Below, one piece after another: positions 12,618 to 25,462 of a stretch of 60,854 bases of DNA. A program made the translations under genes and the position numbers. Each line of letters opens with the position of its first letter. The stretch's first letter is position 1. Origin of the DNA: Protostelium mycophagum. Its lineage: Eukaryota; Evosea; Variosea; Protosteliida; Protosteliaceae. The stretch lies in the NCBI GenBank assembly GCA_002081555.1, contig MZNV01000388.1, positions 1 through 60,854 of the forward strand, given 5' to 3'. The notes under the pieces are model-generated. The model ran no database searches. It saw nothing but the letters and a program-made list of their open reading frames with translations, and was not told the origin of the DNA.

Positions 12618-13733
12618 CTCTGCCTCCTCGGAAAATGTTTCAGTTGTTTTATTTTGTTCTGGTCTACCTCATTATAGACCGTGATACAATCCAACAAATA
12701 AATATATGGTACATAAGATGTTGTTGCTTTTACAATGTTAGCATAGTGTGAACAAGAATATCCTGATTTAAATGGTTGATAGCCTAATATGGCCTGGAAA
12801 CCTGCTTTTTCAGGACTTTTTCTGGTTTTTCTGAGGCAAAAATAGAATGTTCACGGTTGAATATCAAGCCAGTCTTGGTTTTTCACGTGTTGTATATAGC
12901 TACAGAGATAATAGGAGTCATAGTCATTCCTTTTATTTCTTTGCAGGAGACATCCATCCACCCTTTTGGAATAAGGACCTGCGCAGCTGTCTTGACTTTT
13001 TTCTTGTTTAGCATTTATCTCTGCTATGAGCAGCTTCTAAAGGCAAGTTATTTACAGTTAACACTCTTCACCCCCAAATTATATAGGACAGAACCCAAAA
13101 TGAGTGTCTAAAGATGATTCAGAACAGAGATAAACATGTTTTAAAAGTCAAGTCAAGTCAAGTCAAAAATATGTCAAGTCAGATCTCTATTTTGTGCATA
13201 TCTCTGTTATAAATTGCGGTTTTTTTAATGTTTTGTAGACATCCTACATGCCAAATAATGCAAATAATACATTAGTTTTTGTTTTATATGAATTTGATTA
13301 CATAACTGAGATAATGCAAATGACTCTCACTGACTCTAAACTGTCCCCACAGGTCCTTATAATTTGGAAGGAGCTTTAGTTTTTGTACTGATGAGTCTTG
13401 TATAACAGGAGTTTTGGAGGAGTATGGAATCTTGAGAAGAGGGCTATAATGTGAATATTAGCTGGAATGGGAGCTCAGTGTGACAATCAAAAGCATGATG
13501 CATGCGTGTGTGGTTGCAAAATAAATAAACGTACATTAGTAGAATATATTTATTTTAAAGATTGTTTGCTGGTTTTTACTACAACACGCCTTTTTAAACC
13601 TCCAAATAATTGCAAGAATTTCCACATGTAAATTTTGTATAAAAAGGCTTCATGCAAACAACTTTTTTGCACAAGGATATTATTGATATATAGTGCAATA
13701 AAGATTTGGCATCAAATGGTGATAAAATCATAG

Positions 13734-14006
13734 ATTGTTGTGCAGGCTAAACTCAAGATCAACAAACTTTGTCAGTCTGCAAAGTTTGTAAACCCATGAC
13801 AATGCAAAAAGTTCTGTTCTGACTAAAAGTTATAAATCTGAACATATCAACACTCATCATATCAACTGATCAATTCTTAATATTTTTGGATACACTTCAG
13901 TGGTTCAAGAGGAATTTTGACAAGTGTCACAGATTTCTCAGCTGTCCCCAAATTTTGCAAACTGACAAAGTTTGTTTTTGATCTTGAGTTTGGCCTGTGC
14001 AACAAC
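13734..14006. repeat. Inverted repeat with 55-58 base arms
   Basis: The left arm at 13734-13788 and the right arm at 13949-14006 are imperfect reverse complements. They share, for example, ACAAACTTTGTCAG / CTGACAAAGTTTG and AAACTCAAGATC / GATCTTGAGTTT. The spacer is about 160 bases. The size suits a small non-autonomous DNA element or a long hairpin. No reading frame is inside. It abuts the tandem repeat to its right. Confidence 0.7.
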
Positions 14007-14034
14007 TTACCTTGCCAACTTAGGCAACAATTTT

Positions 14035-14270
14035 TTGTATCTTGCTAAGTTGATCTTACCAAGTTAACAACAAGTTTTTGTATCTTATTAAGTGGGCAAC
14101 AATTTTTTTGTATCTTGCTGAGTTGGCAACAATTTTTTTTGTATCTTGCTGAGTTGGCAACAATTTTTGTATCTTGCCAAGTTGGCAACAATTTTTTGTA
14201 TCTACTAAGTTAGCAATATATCTTGCTGAGTTGGCAATAATTTTTCCTATCTTATGACTTGGCAAGATTA
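14035..14270. repeat. Tandem repeat, unit about 30 bases
   Basis: About seven or eight imperfect copies of a unit like GTATCTTGCTGAGTTGGCA followed by ACAATTTTTTT. T-run length varies between copies, so the array is probably unstable. It is non-coding. Confidence 0.75.
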
Positions 14271-15764
14271 TTTATCATCTTGGCAAGATGTGGCTGAATG
14301 AATTACTAATATATTTAGTAAAAGCTCCAACTAAGGTTTTAAAACCTGTAATTTCTGCAGACCTAAAAGAGTAGTGAAGGAGAGTAAAGAAGAGTCTCTC
14401 TAAAGATTGGTCTTTAGAAGAGGAACTTCTCCTAAACCAAGAAAAATAAAGATAAAATTGATACTGACTTGTCATTAGTTTTTATTGGTTTGCTGACTTT
14501 GCATTACTAGCTTTCTACACTTCTTACCGCAGATGATATTGGAGATCTGCGTTAACTGCTATTTTCACTGTTGACAACGCAACACAAGCTTGGTTTCATC
14601 TAACGGTGTAGTGGTATCTGCTGGTGTGCTGATAGATGTCATTTACAAGTAAGATGTTGTTGTAATGTCATCTGAGATTCACTTTATCATCTTGGCATCT
14701 TATCTCAGTTTCTGTCACTTTGCCATTCATGTCTATGTCCTCAGTCAAGATGTGATCTGATGTGCTCTGCTGATGAAATGAACATGCATTTGCAACACTC
14801 TGCTTCTGAATGTGCTGCTTTTTTGAGTGAGAAGTGTGTGGTGTTTCTCAATTTTCCTTCTGGTTGATGATAAACAATGAGTCAACTACTCATTTTTGGA
14901 TAGGCTCTGCAAAGACCTTGAAAAGCATGGCATTTTTTTACATTGATATCTTTATCATGTTATTATCTATATTTGTATCAGAGCGCTTTCTGGATTGATA
15001 CAAAGATCACAACTTTTTATACCAAAAAAAGCAACTCTGCTAAATGGTCCTGTGATGAAAGAAGCACAATCAATGAACTGGCGGAAAAACAGAATTGTAA
15101 AAAGACGTTGAAATGGAAATATTTTCCTGCCAAAATTTGTCAAAAGATGTTGAACAAGCTTGCACGTTCTGTGTAGTGGGTCATTGGTAGTTAGCGTGTC
15201 ATTGTTTCTTGCATGTTTTGCTCTGTTAGAGCTTCATAGTTGTTTTCAATTCTCAGCAAGAGGAGTCCCACCCTTGTTGTTCTCTGTATTCTGGGGCAGA
15301 AAATTTCTCATCATATGTCAGGTGTACACTGGAGAGAAGTAAAAAAGGGAAAGAGAGATGCTGGGTGTCTTTTATCAGAGAAGTGAGATGACGTTAAATT
15401 CCAGGTCAGCCCATTTTTCCCCACGTACCGTTGCGGGGGTTTTTCAAAAGGCGCTGGACACTTCACCGAGAGAACTGCGGTCGACGAAGGAAAAGAAGAG
15501 TTTGGAGAAGAAAGAGCAGATTTAGACGAATTTGTTAGAAGGAAGATTTCTGGCTGGTGTAGATAAACAACGACGTCATACGTCATCATCATCAATAGTC
15601 GTTTTCAATTCTTTTGTAGCCGGTTCAGAACTCGGAAAAAGAAATGTCGTCCGCATTTTCTTGGGTAGCTACCCACCTTAAAGACTACTTACTTCCCCAA
15701 AATTCAGATCTTGGGGGCAATGGGTGCTAATAATACAGATATGTGTTATTGATTTATTTCTAAT

Positions 15765-17256
15765 TCAAGAAAGAAGAAGGGCTAAAGCGGTAATAACAAG
15801 GAGAATCGCTTGCTTCTCTGCACCAGAGACAGGAGAGAGAGATGTGGTTGTAGTAGGTGTGGGTGTGGTTGTGGTGCGAGAAGTCTGCACTGTGGAAGCA
15901 GAGAAGGAGGAGGAAGAGGATGTCTGGAGTGTGGGGGTAGGAGCTTGGTCACAGTAAATGCCAGAGTATCCAGGGTTGCACACACATGTTCCAATCGTGC
16001 CAAGGTTGTACTGGGGATTGGGGCATTCTCCATTGCTATAGCAATCATAGGGGCATCCATAACTGTTGGCTACAATGATAGAGTCCTGGGTGAAATAAAA
16101 GTTCTGTGTGCCGTTCATCGTAAGGTAAGAGCCACGAAGAAGAGCGTTTGGTTGGTTGGTCGACAGTGGTCGGGATATATATGATGAATCAACGACAGAA
16201 GCTGGGCTGATGAAATCCAAATAAGTTCCATCATAGTAAAGCCAGGAGATCATATTCATCCTCGCTGAGGAGTACGCTCCTGCAAAACTTCAGCACTATT
16301 CAGAGCAACAGTATATCATACCAAGCCCTGTGCTCGCGCTGAAAAAGGTACTATCGTAACTGAAGCCGTTTCGGGCCTTTATCATGTATCGAATCGCATC
16401 CAAGGTGAAGTTCAGCTGAGAAAATCCCGAATTAGTTTGAATCGTCATGAGAGAAGGGTTTCCATACTGTCTTGAATCAGATGATGAAAAAAGTCAGAGG
16501 ACCCACTTTCATAATAACGACCGAAAATAGATTATTGACGTCAGAAATTGTGCCAATTGTGGTGAGGTTGGTTGCAAATAGGGTGATGACGTTGATGGGA
16601 GTGGCCCCTAACTGTCCTTGCAGGAAGAGCAGATCATCTAATGGTCTGTAATACACATCAACAGCACCAGAAGATAGCTGGGTCGTGAAGTTTGTAAAGG
16701 TGAAGAAGTTGAGGTTGAAGATGATCAACTGACCATAACCTCTACCCACATTTGCCCCAGAATGGATGTATAAGTTGTTAGGGCTGTCTGAGCCAAGAAG
16801 AGCACCGTCTAAGGGCACGGGAGAGGAATAAGAGGTGAGGCTAAAGGTGGAAGGCGAGCTACCGGAGAGGACGTAAACAGTGCTGTAGCCAAAGAGGTAA
16901 ACTGTATCTGCTCCGTTCTTTGTGATGATCCAACCTCCTGTCACACTCTCTGTGGCGGGTATTGAGCTGTTCAGTCTTCGGAGGTCAACTTCATAGAAAC
17001 GTGAAGAGGATATTTGGCTATTGACGGTGTTCTGTGAGTAGTTCTGTCTCGGTAGGTTGTTGAGATTCAACAAATAGAAGGTAGTGTTTGGTTTGGTGAG
17101 AAAGAGAAGGGTAAGGCCACTGTTATCATTGTTGATCGCTGTCTTGAAAGTCACTCCAGCAGGCGCAAGGGTGGATATTTGTCCTTGTCCAAGTCGGGTG
17201 CTCTGAGAGACGGAGAGTGCAACGAGAAGATAGAGGAAGTAGAGGCAGAGGATCAT
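15765..17256 (-). CDS. Secreted/GPI-type surface protein with one EGF-like domain and Ser/Thr stalk
   Basis: Three exons (17256-16507, 16466-16322, 16279-15765) join in frame to 469 residues. The protein starts with a hydrophobic signal peptide (MILCLYFLYLLVALSVS). Residues of about 25-380 form a β-rich ectodomain with many N-glycosylation sites and repeated Ile/Thr/Ser strands, perhaps propeller-like, though I do not recognise it. An EGF-like domain follows, with six Cys in the order CPYDCYSNGEC ... CVCNPGYSGIYC. After it come a Ser/Thr/Pro stalk and a hydrophobic C-terminus (AILLVITALALLLS) with nothing after it, which suits a GPI anchor signal. The introns are 40 and 42 bases. It is transcribed away from R1, whose start is about 780 bases to the right. 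Likely role: cell-surface adhesion or contact sensing. That is inference from layout. Confidence 0.8.
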
Positions 17257-18034
17257 CCCGTTCTTTCTTGGCCTTACGAAAAATGGTGTGGTTGTGTTGG
17301 AAATGCTTGCCCGATGCCAAATATTTCGGCATTTTCGTCACGCAGATCTCATCGGGCCGATATCTCAAAGCGTAATAACTATTGGATTTCAAATCCCCTA
17401 TCATCGTAAACACGTTCTTACCGCGATTTTATCCGTAATGTGGGATGGGCTCTGTGGTGCCCCTAGCGACGCAGAAACATATTTTCGAATCCTACCATAG
17501 GGAAGCGTAGATCTATCAAATTCCTTTTATTCTATAGGCCCTCGGTGATGAATCACGTTAATTGCCGCTCAGCGATCTGAGGAAAGTTTAATGAATACCC
17601 CAATGATTTCCAAGCAACGAAGGGGGTGGAAGCATTTTGATATTGCGCGGACTCAAATTCCCACTTGCGGTAAGAACACAGGTTTAAGCTGTTGCTATGG
17701 ATTTAACGTGTTGCTACCGGGAATTTGAAACCGCTGTGCAATATCAAATAGCCGACCGTATAAAATCAAGGCATCGCGTCATCATTCCCTATACTGACGC
17801 TTCGTAGAATCGCGCTTGGGCTTCGGCCTGGAGGCGAGGCACCGCAAACTCCTTAACCCAGCCCGCGGTAACTGACGTGGAATTGATGCACGGGCTGCCG
17901 GGGGTTTGAGCCTGCTTGCTGTGCCTTGAGGTTCCAATGTTAGACGAAGTTTTGTTCAGAAAAATAGGGTATATTTCTGCGATATTGTAAAACAGAAAAA
18001 AGTGCACACCCAAACCTGGGTTGAACTGAATTTG
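17257..18034. other. Divergent intergenic region between the EGF gene and R1
   Basis: Holds the 5' flanks of two divergent genes for secreted proteins. No coding frame and no clear TATA-type element that I can distinguish from the AT background. Confidence 0.4.
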
Positions 18035-21000
18035 ATGTGGGCAGTCCGTCTTGTGAAACTCTATCTCCAAGCACTTTTAAGTCAGTATTCTTCTCTCGCT
18101 TTAATACTAAAAAGTCTCAGCTTTGACCTTGGTGGTAACGGTGGTTCAGGGGTTTTATCCCATCGCCTCCGCCATCAATTTCACTGACTGGGTTCGTGTA
18201 GTCACGCCGAATCTAAATAATCCCATGCCTGCAGGAAAACCTATCACTTTCCAAGCGCTTCTTCCCGTCGCGAATCAGGTCCTCTCTCAACTGCAGACAG
18301 GCATCGGATCAATCATCTTCCCCTCTACTGGTATTTCACTGGTGCATTGGCTCATCTTGGATAATGGTAATGGATCTGCACCTCTGATCTTGGGACAAGA
18401 CTATTGGTACTCCCAGGGTTCGCCTAATTCCGCCATCATTTCTCTAGTCTTTGCATCTGGTTTGAGAAATGTCACTCTTGTGCCCCAGATTTCATTCTTC
18501 ATTCCCGACGCAAAGCAAATCCAGACAACACCATTCAATCTCTCACTGATAGAGTTCACCATCGGCCAAACTCAGAGTGATGCAACCTCAAGAATTGCGG
18601 GATTGTATACGATCGCTCATTCTCTGTTAGACTTTGTTTCTGCCGGTACCCCCCTACTTTTTGAGGTCTGACAATTTTATGAGTATCTTCGCTGAATAAT
18701 TCAGGTCGAGAGGCCAAGTGCAACCCTTGCTCAAATCTTTCCCGACATTCCCGGCTTTGGAATTCTTTCATCTACTAGCTCTGCAGTCATCTCATGGAAG
18801 GTCCTTCAGGGGGAAAGAATTATTCTCCCGAATGAGGGTTATCGCATCATTGAAGGAGGAATGGATCAATACCGCATGTTGCTCTCCTTTCCTTATTCAA
18901 ATGAGACATTATCATACACCATACAACCCTATATCAAGATTATAATGCCTGTACCATTCATTGTGGATGAACTGCCTATACCTCTTGGATTACCCATAAT
19001 TTTCAATGTGACAGCAACCGATATGAATCTTATGAAGAAGGATATAATACAACGCACCTGTTCAATTATCAAAGTGAGAACTTTCATATTTTGGGTCAAA
19101 AATGTTCATTTTGTGCAGTCTGATTCCAGCGTACCTACATCAGGAAGAACAATTAAACTTGAAGCTTTAATACCAAAGGGTGGTTCTCAACTCCCCGAGA
19201 CCGTTCCTGGAATAGGAGCAGCCACATTTCCAGAAATGGGAATCTGCAAGGTCTTCTGGTCGTTTTACGGCAACGGCACAAGACTGGTTGCAGAAGAAGA
19301 CTTTCACATTGTCAATGGCGCGGAAGACGGTCTCATCGTTGAACTTGTATTCCCTCCTAGTAAGAGCAACAGAACTATAATGGTCCAACCTTACATGAGT
19401 TTTCATCTTCCCGCCTCTTTTTTCATCGACGAAGAACCTGTGCCCCTCGGAGATGCTTTTAGTATAAATATAGGTCCTTATACTGCAGATGATGTAAAAG
19501 CGGACTTGAGCAACAAGGCACTCACCATACTCACGCCTTTTCACAACGAGGCAAATCCCCTTCACCCCGGACAGAATCTAACTCTGAGAGCTCTACTACT
19601 GAAGGGTGGCTCTGATATACCCTTTAATATATTGGGATTATTGGACTCATTATTACCCTCTGCCAGCTCCATCAATTTGTTTTGGAAGGTGACAAATCAG
19701 GTGATTACCAATTGTTTTCTTGATAAAGATGATCTTATATTATTTAGGAGAGTGGAACGGAACTAGTAGAGAACCAAGATTTTACCGTAATTGATGGATC
19801 ACTGTCTGACATTTCCGCCGTCCTTCAATTCCCACCACAAGCCTCATCTCTAAATCTCATTATCCAACCCATCGCCCAATTTTTCCTGCCAGCTCCTTTT
19901 GAGATAGATTCGCTGCCTGTACTATTACCCAGTTTCATCATTCCGCTCACTGCCACTTCTTCTAGACAATCAGAAATGCTCACTGATGAGATATGCATTT
20001 ATATTCCCCCCGTTTTGCCGCTGGGAGATATCTTCAGCACCACTGAGGCCTCCTACTTGTCATTTGGAGTCGTGATACCTTCTCCCTCCGAAAATCTACC
20101 ATCCACACTGCCCACTCCTACCACATACAATACCTTCCCAAGTGACCCAAGTTTCGCCTATATCAAATGGACCATCACAGACATAATTACTCAAAAAGAA
20201 CTAGCACCTGGAGATGATTTCACATTGGTGGTTGGAGATCTACAATCAGCCTACCTAACAGTTTCCCTTCCTTACAAAATCCTCAACATGTCAACAGTGG
20301 CATCTAGTGAGGTGACACAAGCTCTACCAGGTCAGAAGGTGCTTGTCTTGCAAGGGTTTATCTCCTGGAATCTCCCTTTGGATTATATGGTAGAAGACGA
20401 CTTTAGGCCTCTAAAACAAAAGACTGTGCTCTACGTATACGATGCTGGGGAGGAAATGAGACAGCAACTGATAGATAGAATCTGCTCCGTGATTACCCCT
20501 ACACTAGACCGGAACAATTCACCACTAAGTCTCCCAATTCGATTTCAGGCGGTCCTTCCTGCACCCGGAGTACCTCTTCCTGATTTCTTATCTTCCGTCC
20601 CTCTCGCTAAGTTCCCAACGAATGGTATCACTCAGCTGCTGTGGGTCATCCAAGGACCGAATGGGAATCTCACAGACGGGGTAGATTATTTTATTATGCA
20701 AGGAGCGTTGGACTCACCCATCTTATCATTCTTGATGCATCCAAACTATACCCATCAGACAGTAAGTATTCTTTTCGAATAATATGTTCTTAATAAATCA
20801 GGTTTCAGTACAACCGTTTGTATCATTTATACTGCCGTCTACATTTGGAGTTAGCCCTAGATTTGCTCCTCTATCTCCCGTAATAACCTTCTCAGCACCT
20901 TTGATAGAGGATTCAATATTAAGGAACCAGTTGGCGAGTCATTGGTGCTCTGTTCTCAGCCCTCAAACTCTCTACACAGAGGACGCACAAACCTTTGAGA

Positions 21001-24000
21001 AGATTTACAAGAAACGGGACCTTAAAACAGAAGGATACCTTCTAGCAGGACAGCCACAAGCCTTCTCCTTGCTCTCCCCCGCTTCATCTTCCCCTCTTCC
21101 CCTCACTCTCCCTTCGTTACCTCTATCATCCTTTCCCATCAACGGAGATATACAAATATTCTGGAAGATCCTTGATGCGAACAACATGACCGAGATGGTT
21201 AGTGGAGTGGACTACGAGTTTATCTCCGGAAATCTTGGACTCCACAGCATGGTCATCTCATTCATCCCCCAGAATTATTCTCGCAACATCATCATCATAC
21301 CAGAAGTATCATTCTTATTGCCTGAGCCCTCTCTGGTGTCTGCCCTTCCCACCTCTCTGGACCAAATTACCTTCACCATTCCTGAAACGGACCCCACACA
21401 AGCTATATTAGATATACTCTCATCTTGCGCTTCTCTGAGTACACCCACCGAAAATTCACCTACACCTGGACTTCCCTTATCCTTCTTCGTTTTGACACCT
21501 GTACCATCATCCCCCCTCCCGCAAATGACCCTGGCACCCCTCTCCAACTTTGAGACCCCCACCACACCTAAATTTAATGGCAATGTAGAAGCAAAATGGA
21601 TCATTACTGGTTACAGAAAAAGCAACATTACCACGCAAGGAAACAATACAAACGAAATCTATCTCCCTCTCGTGGAAGGAATCGACTACCAGGTTTTAGA
21701 TGGTGCAACAGACAAGCTATTTATGACCATCGCCTTTCCTCCCGACATCTACAACGACCTCTACGTTAGTGTTCAGGTGGAACTTTCACTTGTGCTGCCC
21801 TTCTCGAGAAACATCCCTACCGATTACATCCCCTTTGGCACTCAGACAGAGTTCATTATCAAAAGGGTCGATGAAGAGTATCTACTTCAGACATTGGCAG
21901 AAAGTTGGTGCTCCATGACCAGACCTGACCTTATTTCTGACGATTCCTTGGATCCACTTACCTTTTCCGTGGAGATTATCAAAATAGGGGATGAGATACC
22001 ACCATCTACACCAACAATCCCTTCAAAGCTTCTTCCCGACTCATCACAGATTAATATCATGTGGAGAGTACAGGATATCAATGGAAGCTTATTGACAGAA
22101 GGATTGGATTATGCCACTCAAGGTGGATTATCATCGCACCAATTGACCATATTCTTGAGTCACATAGACCCAAAGAGCATCAATGTAATACCTTCAGTCT
22201 CTTTCATTCTACCAAGTCAATACGGTGTCCCAAATAAACCATACGACCTGAATCCAATATACATCTCGGCAGAAGAAGGTCCAGACTCAATAATCACCCT
22301 GGTCCAACAGATGTGTTCCACAAGCGGACCCACATTTAACGGTGGAGTAGCAGCAGGAACACCAATAATCGTATCCGTGGTTTTACCTCTTCCCGGGGCA
22401 AACATTTCGACTCCTACTTTGCCACAGTATATGATCCCAACCTCCGGCTTTGCCTTTGTAAACTGGGTTGTCGAATCAGGCGGTGAGGAGCTCACTCCCG
22501 GAATAGATTACCAGATCTTGGCAGGAGGCCTAATTTCGCCAATATTGTCTATAGCTTTCCCGTTTTTGAATAACTCTATCAACATCAGCATTCACTGCGA
22601 CATCAGGTGAGCATTATTTTTAATATATTTAATGATAAAATGTGTTTCAGTTTATTATCACCCTCTACATCCAACAATCCTGTGAGGCTCCGTACCTATT
22701 CTTACACCATACAATCTGTGCCCTCCAACTTCTTGACATCCTTAATCAACAAATTAGTGCAAGTTATCAATCCACCCCAAGGTACTTTAATTAGTGGAGA
22801 GCCCATACCCTTAAGTGCCACCTTCCCACAGTTTGGTGAAGTTATTCCATTTACCACTCCAACTTTTCCTTCTCCAACTTTTCCTGGAGTGATCAGTATC
22901 AATTGGATTATAGAGACGACCAACAATACACTATTAATTCCTGGAGAGGATTATCAGGTATTTAGTTGTGGTCTATATATATCCACCCAATATCTGTGTT
23001 TGTGGCAAACACACAAGAGTCAATATTTTTAGGATTTATTATGATGTAGCAAAAATAGTAAATATTGACTTATAACCGCCAGATAATCTCTGGAGATATG
23101 AAGAGCCCCTCTACTGTCTTGTCCTTTCCTGCAAACTCGAGTGGCCTTAGCGTATTTGCTATTCCTGAAGCCAGAATCCTCCTCCCTCCTCAATTTGGGT
23201 TGAGTAACGAAGCTGTACGCCTAGCACCTATCCCCTTTCATATCTCTCCCGCCAACGGAAATGACCTCTTGAGCAACCTGATGAAGAAGTTTGTCAGAGG
23301 ATACAGCCCTCTGAATACTACTGTAGAGATCGGTCAGAAGGTGACCTTTGGTGTCGTACCTATGCCCCCTTCAGATGTCATCCCTCCTATGAATCCTGGA
23401 ATTCCAGCGCAAAATCTACCCATCAATTTTGTGGTATCCGCGCACTGGATTTTAACCGATGTAAATGGAAACGAATTGACGGAAGATATAGACTATATCG
23501 TGTTTCAAGGTGATATCGATACGCTCGAGTTCGTCTATGCCTATCTACCCCGACAAAGTGGCCAAACAGTCTATGTCACCGCAGCTGTCACGATACAGAT
23601 GCCAAAAGAATTCAATGTACCAAAGGTCCCTTATCTATTGATTAATAGACAGCAATTACAAGTCGTTTCTATCAATGTACTGCGGAATAGAATTGGAGAT
23701 ATCATACGGAACGCGCTCACTTGGAGCCAACTGCCACAATTGGCACAATTTGGGGAGACATTGGTATTCAAAATAATTGATACACCCACCACTGCTCCAA
23801 CGGTTATTAAGGAGGTGAAAAATTGTTTCCGTTAGACCATAAAATATTTAAATTTAAATGATATATACTTTCTGAGACATATATAAGATTGGCAATTAAT
23901 TTATTCACCACAAATAGATACTGGATGAAGTCTTTGATCTAGAAATTCCCATAGCCATTGATCTCTCCCGCCCAATACAGGGATTCATCACATTCTTCAG

Positions 24001-25462
24001 TTATTTTATTTATGAAAGGATAGAACCAGAGAAACCAATTCCACCAGTGCAGTGTATGTATATCTAATGTCGTGTGTTATAGTATATTGATCGTCCAACA
24101 GTGACGGAGGCTGTGATTACAATCAACAAGATTCTGCACAGTTTGTTTTCTATTCCACTCTTTATAAAGATAGGTATATCACTCCTATATAAATTTGTCG
24201 ATTGACGATATATAGATGGACTCCAGAAGACATTGTCTGCCTTACCAAACCCAAACACCTTTGTGGAACAGATTACTATGACAGAGAACGGCTTGGTCGG
24301 AAATCTCCCCATGAATTCCATCCCCATCTCGGTCTCATCCATCGGTTTGATTACTTTCCAACCTTTTCGAACCAACTCAAGCGGGAATCAAACGGGTGTG
24401 CAACCTCCCACAGTTCCCAATCTCTACAACTTGATTTCGCTTCTGCCTATACCCGAGATTAATGGAGAGTCCGTGTATTACAGCGTTAGAGCCAATCTCG
24501 CTATCAGCATACAATTCGGATTGTCTGCATACACAGACTCAATCTCGCTGACCATTAACTCTCCCGTGATAGAAGTACCACCCTTGCGGATACCTTCTAT
24601 ATATGCGGCCTTCACACCTTCTCTTTCGGTGATTAGTGTGACTCAACTCCCCTTAGCAACCGGAGGTTTTACAGCAACTACCGACAAGGAGCAAGTGATT
24701 AACTTTGTCAGAAATTTTGTACCTCCATTGGAGAAATTCTTAGGATTGGTCTACAAACTACAAGTCCTGAACCAAGTGGATGCCCTGGCAAATTTTCTTG
24801 GACTTAAAGAGGCAATGAACACATTTTTGGACGGATTAGAGATGGTGACAGATCCGACGACCGTACAATTTATGACGAGCACCACCAATTCAAGTCACTC
24901 GGGGACTGTTGAGATGAATCCGCCCATCCCAAAATCTGGATCATCCACCAAGGCGATGATTATCGCTTCCATTGCCTTTGGAGGACCGTCGACAAATTTA
25001 GGAATGCAACTCCCCGTAATCCCAAAGTCTTTCAACAACCAGATATATGAGGAGGACGACGGTACATACGGACTATTTGGGATCACCCTCGACAGAGCAT
25101 ACACGACCCATTATTACGCGCAATTCACCGACACCCTCAATATCAAATATAGTTTCAATATCAAAGGCATAAGTTTATACTGGGGAACCATCTTGTGGAC
25201 ATACAATCCAGGGTTAGACCAGGGCATTCTCAGTGGTGCGATTATATCCACGGATTCACCTCCTCGTCTTTTCAGCAGCATCCTCATCTCACCCCAGCGC
25301 GAGTCGCTATATTGTACTTTGAGTTTTGGAAGTCAAGTCGCCAATTCGGATTCCTCAGATCTTCCAGTGTCAATCGGATGGCCCATCAACACAGATACAC
25401 CATTCATCGATCACACCATAACAGAGCACTGCCCTTTTGATGGGGTGATATGCTTCAGATAG
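18035..25462 (+). CDS. R1: giant secreted protein of about twelve tandem modules
   Basis: No family recognised. Eleven exons join in frame to about 2,284 residues: 18035-18080, 18121-18665, 18705-19073, 19119-19688, 19748-20761, 20802-22606, 22651-22957, 23083-23814, 23918-24046, 24083-24173 and 24216-25462. The signal peptide (MWAVRLVKLYLQALLTLTLV) is split by a phase-1 intron. About twelve modules of roughly 150 residues follow, each built as WCSxxxP, LxPGxPhxF, LPxPGSxLP, FPxxG, hxWxh, G-DY-hxxGxL, SFPP, hxVQP-hSFxLP. The C-terminal region has NLPMN-type and LLPIP motifs, a helical stretch, a β-rich part and a terminal CPFDGVICFR. The start follows from the signal peptide. The protein is rich in N-glycosylation sites. 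It has no C-terminal membrane anchor, so it is probably extracellular matrix or surface-associated through partners. The intron at 19074-19118 is 45 bases with no stop, so retention would insert 15 residues. Confidence 0.82.

Larger units (their letters stand above)
11905..15764. other. Long non-coding block, AT-rich, with several repeats
   Basis: No convincing gene on either strand. The stretch 12.3-15.3 kb differs in texture from its surroundings: long AT-rich runs and exon-like islands flanked by polypyrimidine-AG (near 12948-13044 and 14982-15176) that I cannot join or name. It contains the G-run at 12584-12617, (AAGTC)n at 13145-13165, an inverted repeat at 13734-14006 and the tandem repeat at 14035-14270. 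The flank 15300-15764 shows nothing recognisable. Confidence 0.45.

Noticed and set aside
14035-14270. Tandem repeat considered as a CRISPR-like array or as a coding repeat
   Set aside because: There are no unique spacers, the DNA is eukaryotic, and the frames across it are only products of the repeat period.
15311-15595. 94-codon minus-strand frame downstream of the EGF gene
   Set aside because: Unusual composition (a run of Met at its start, many Ser/Phe/Pro), no motif and no splice partner.
21005-22495. Several open minus-strand frames inside R1, with similar ones inside R2 and R3
   Set aside because: They mirror the plus-strand modules, have low-complexity composition, no signal or motif, and lie entirely within well-supported exons. 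They are antisense shadows.
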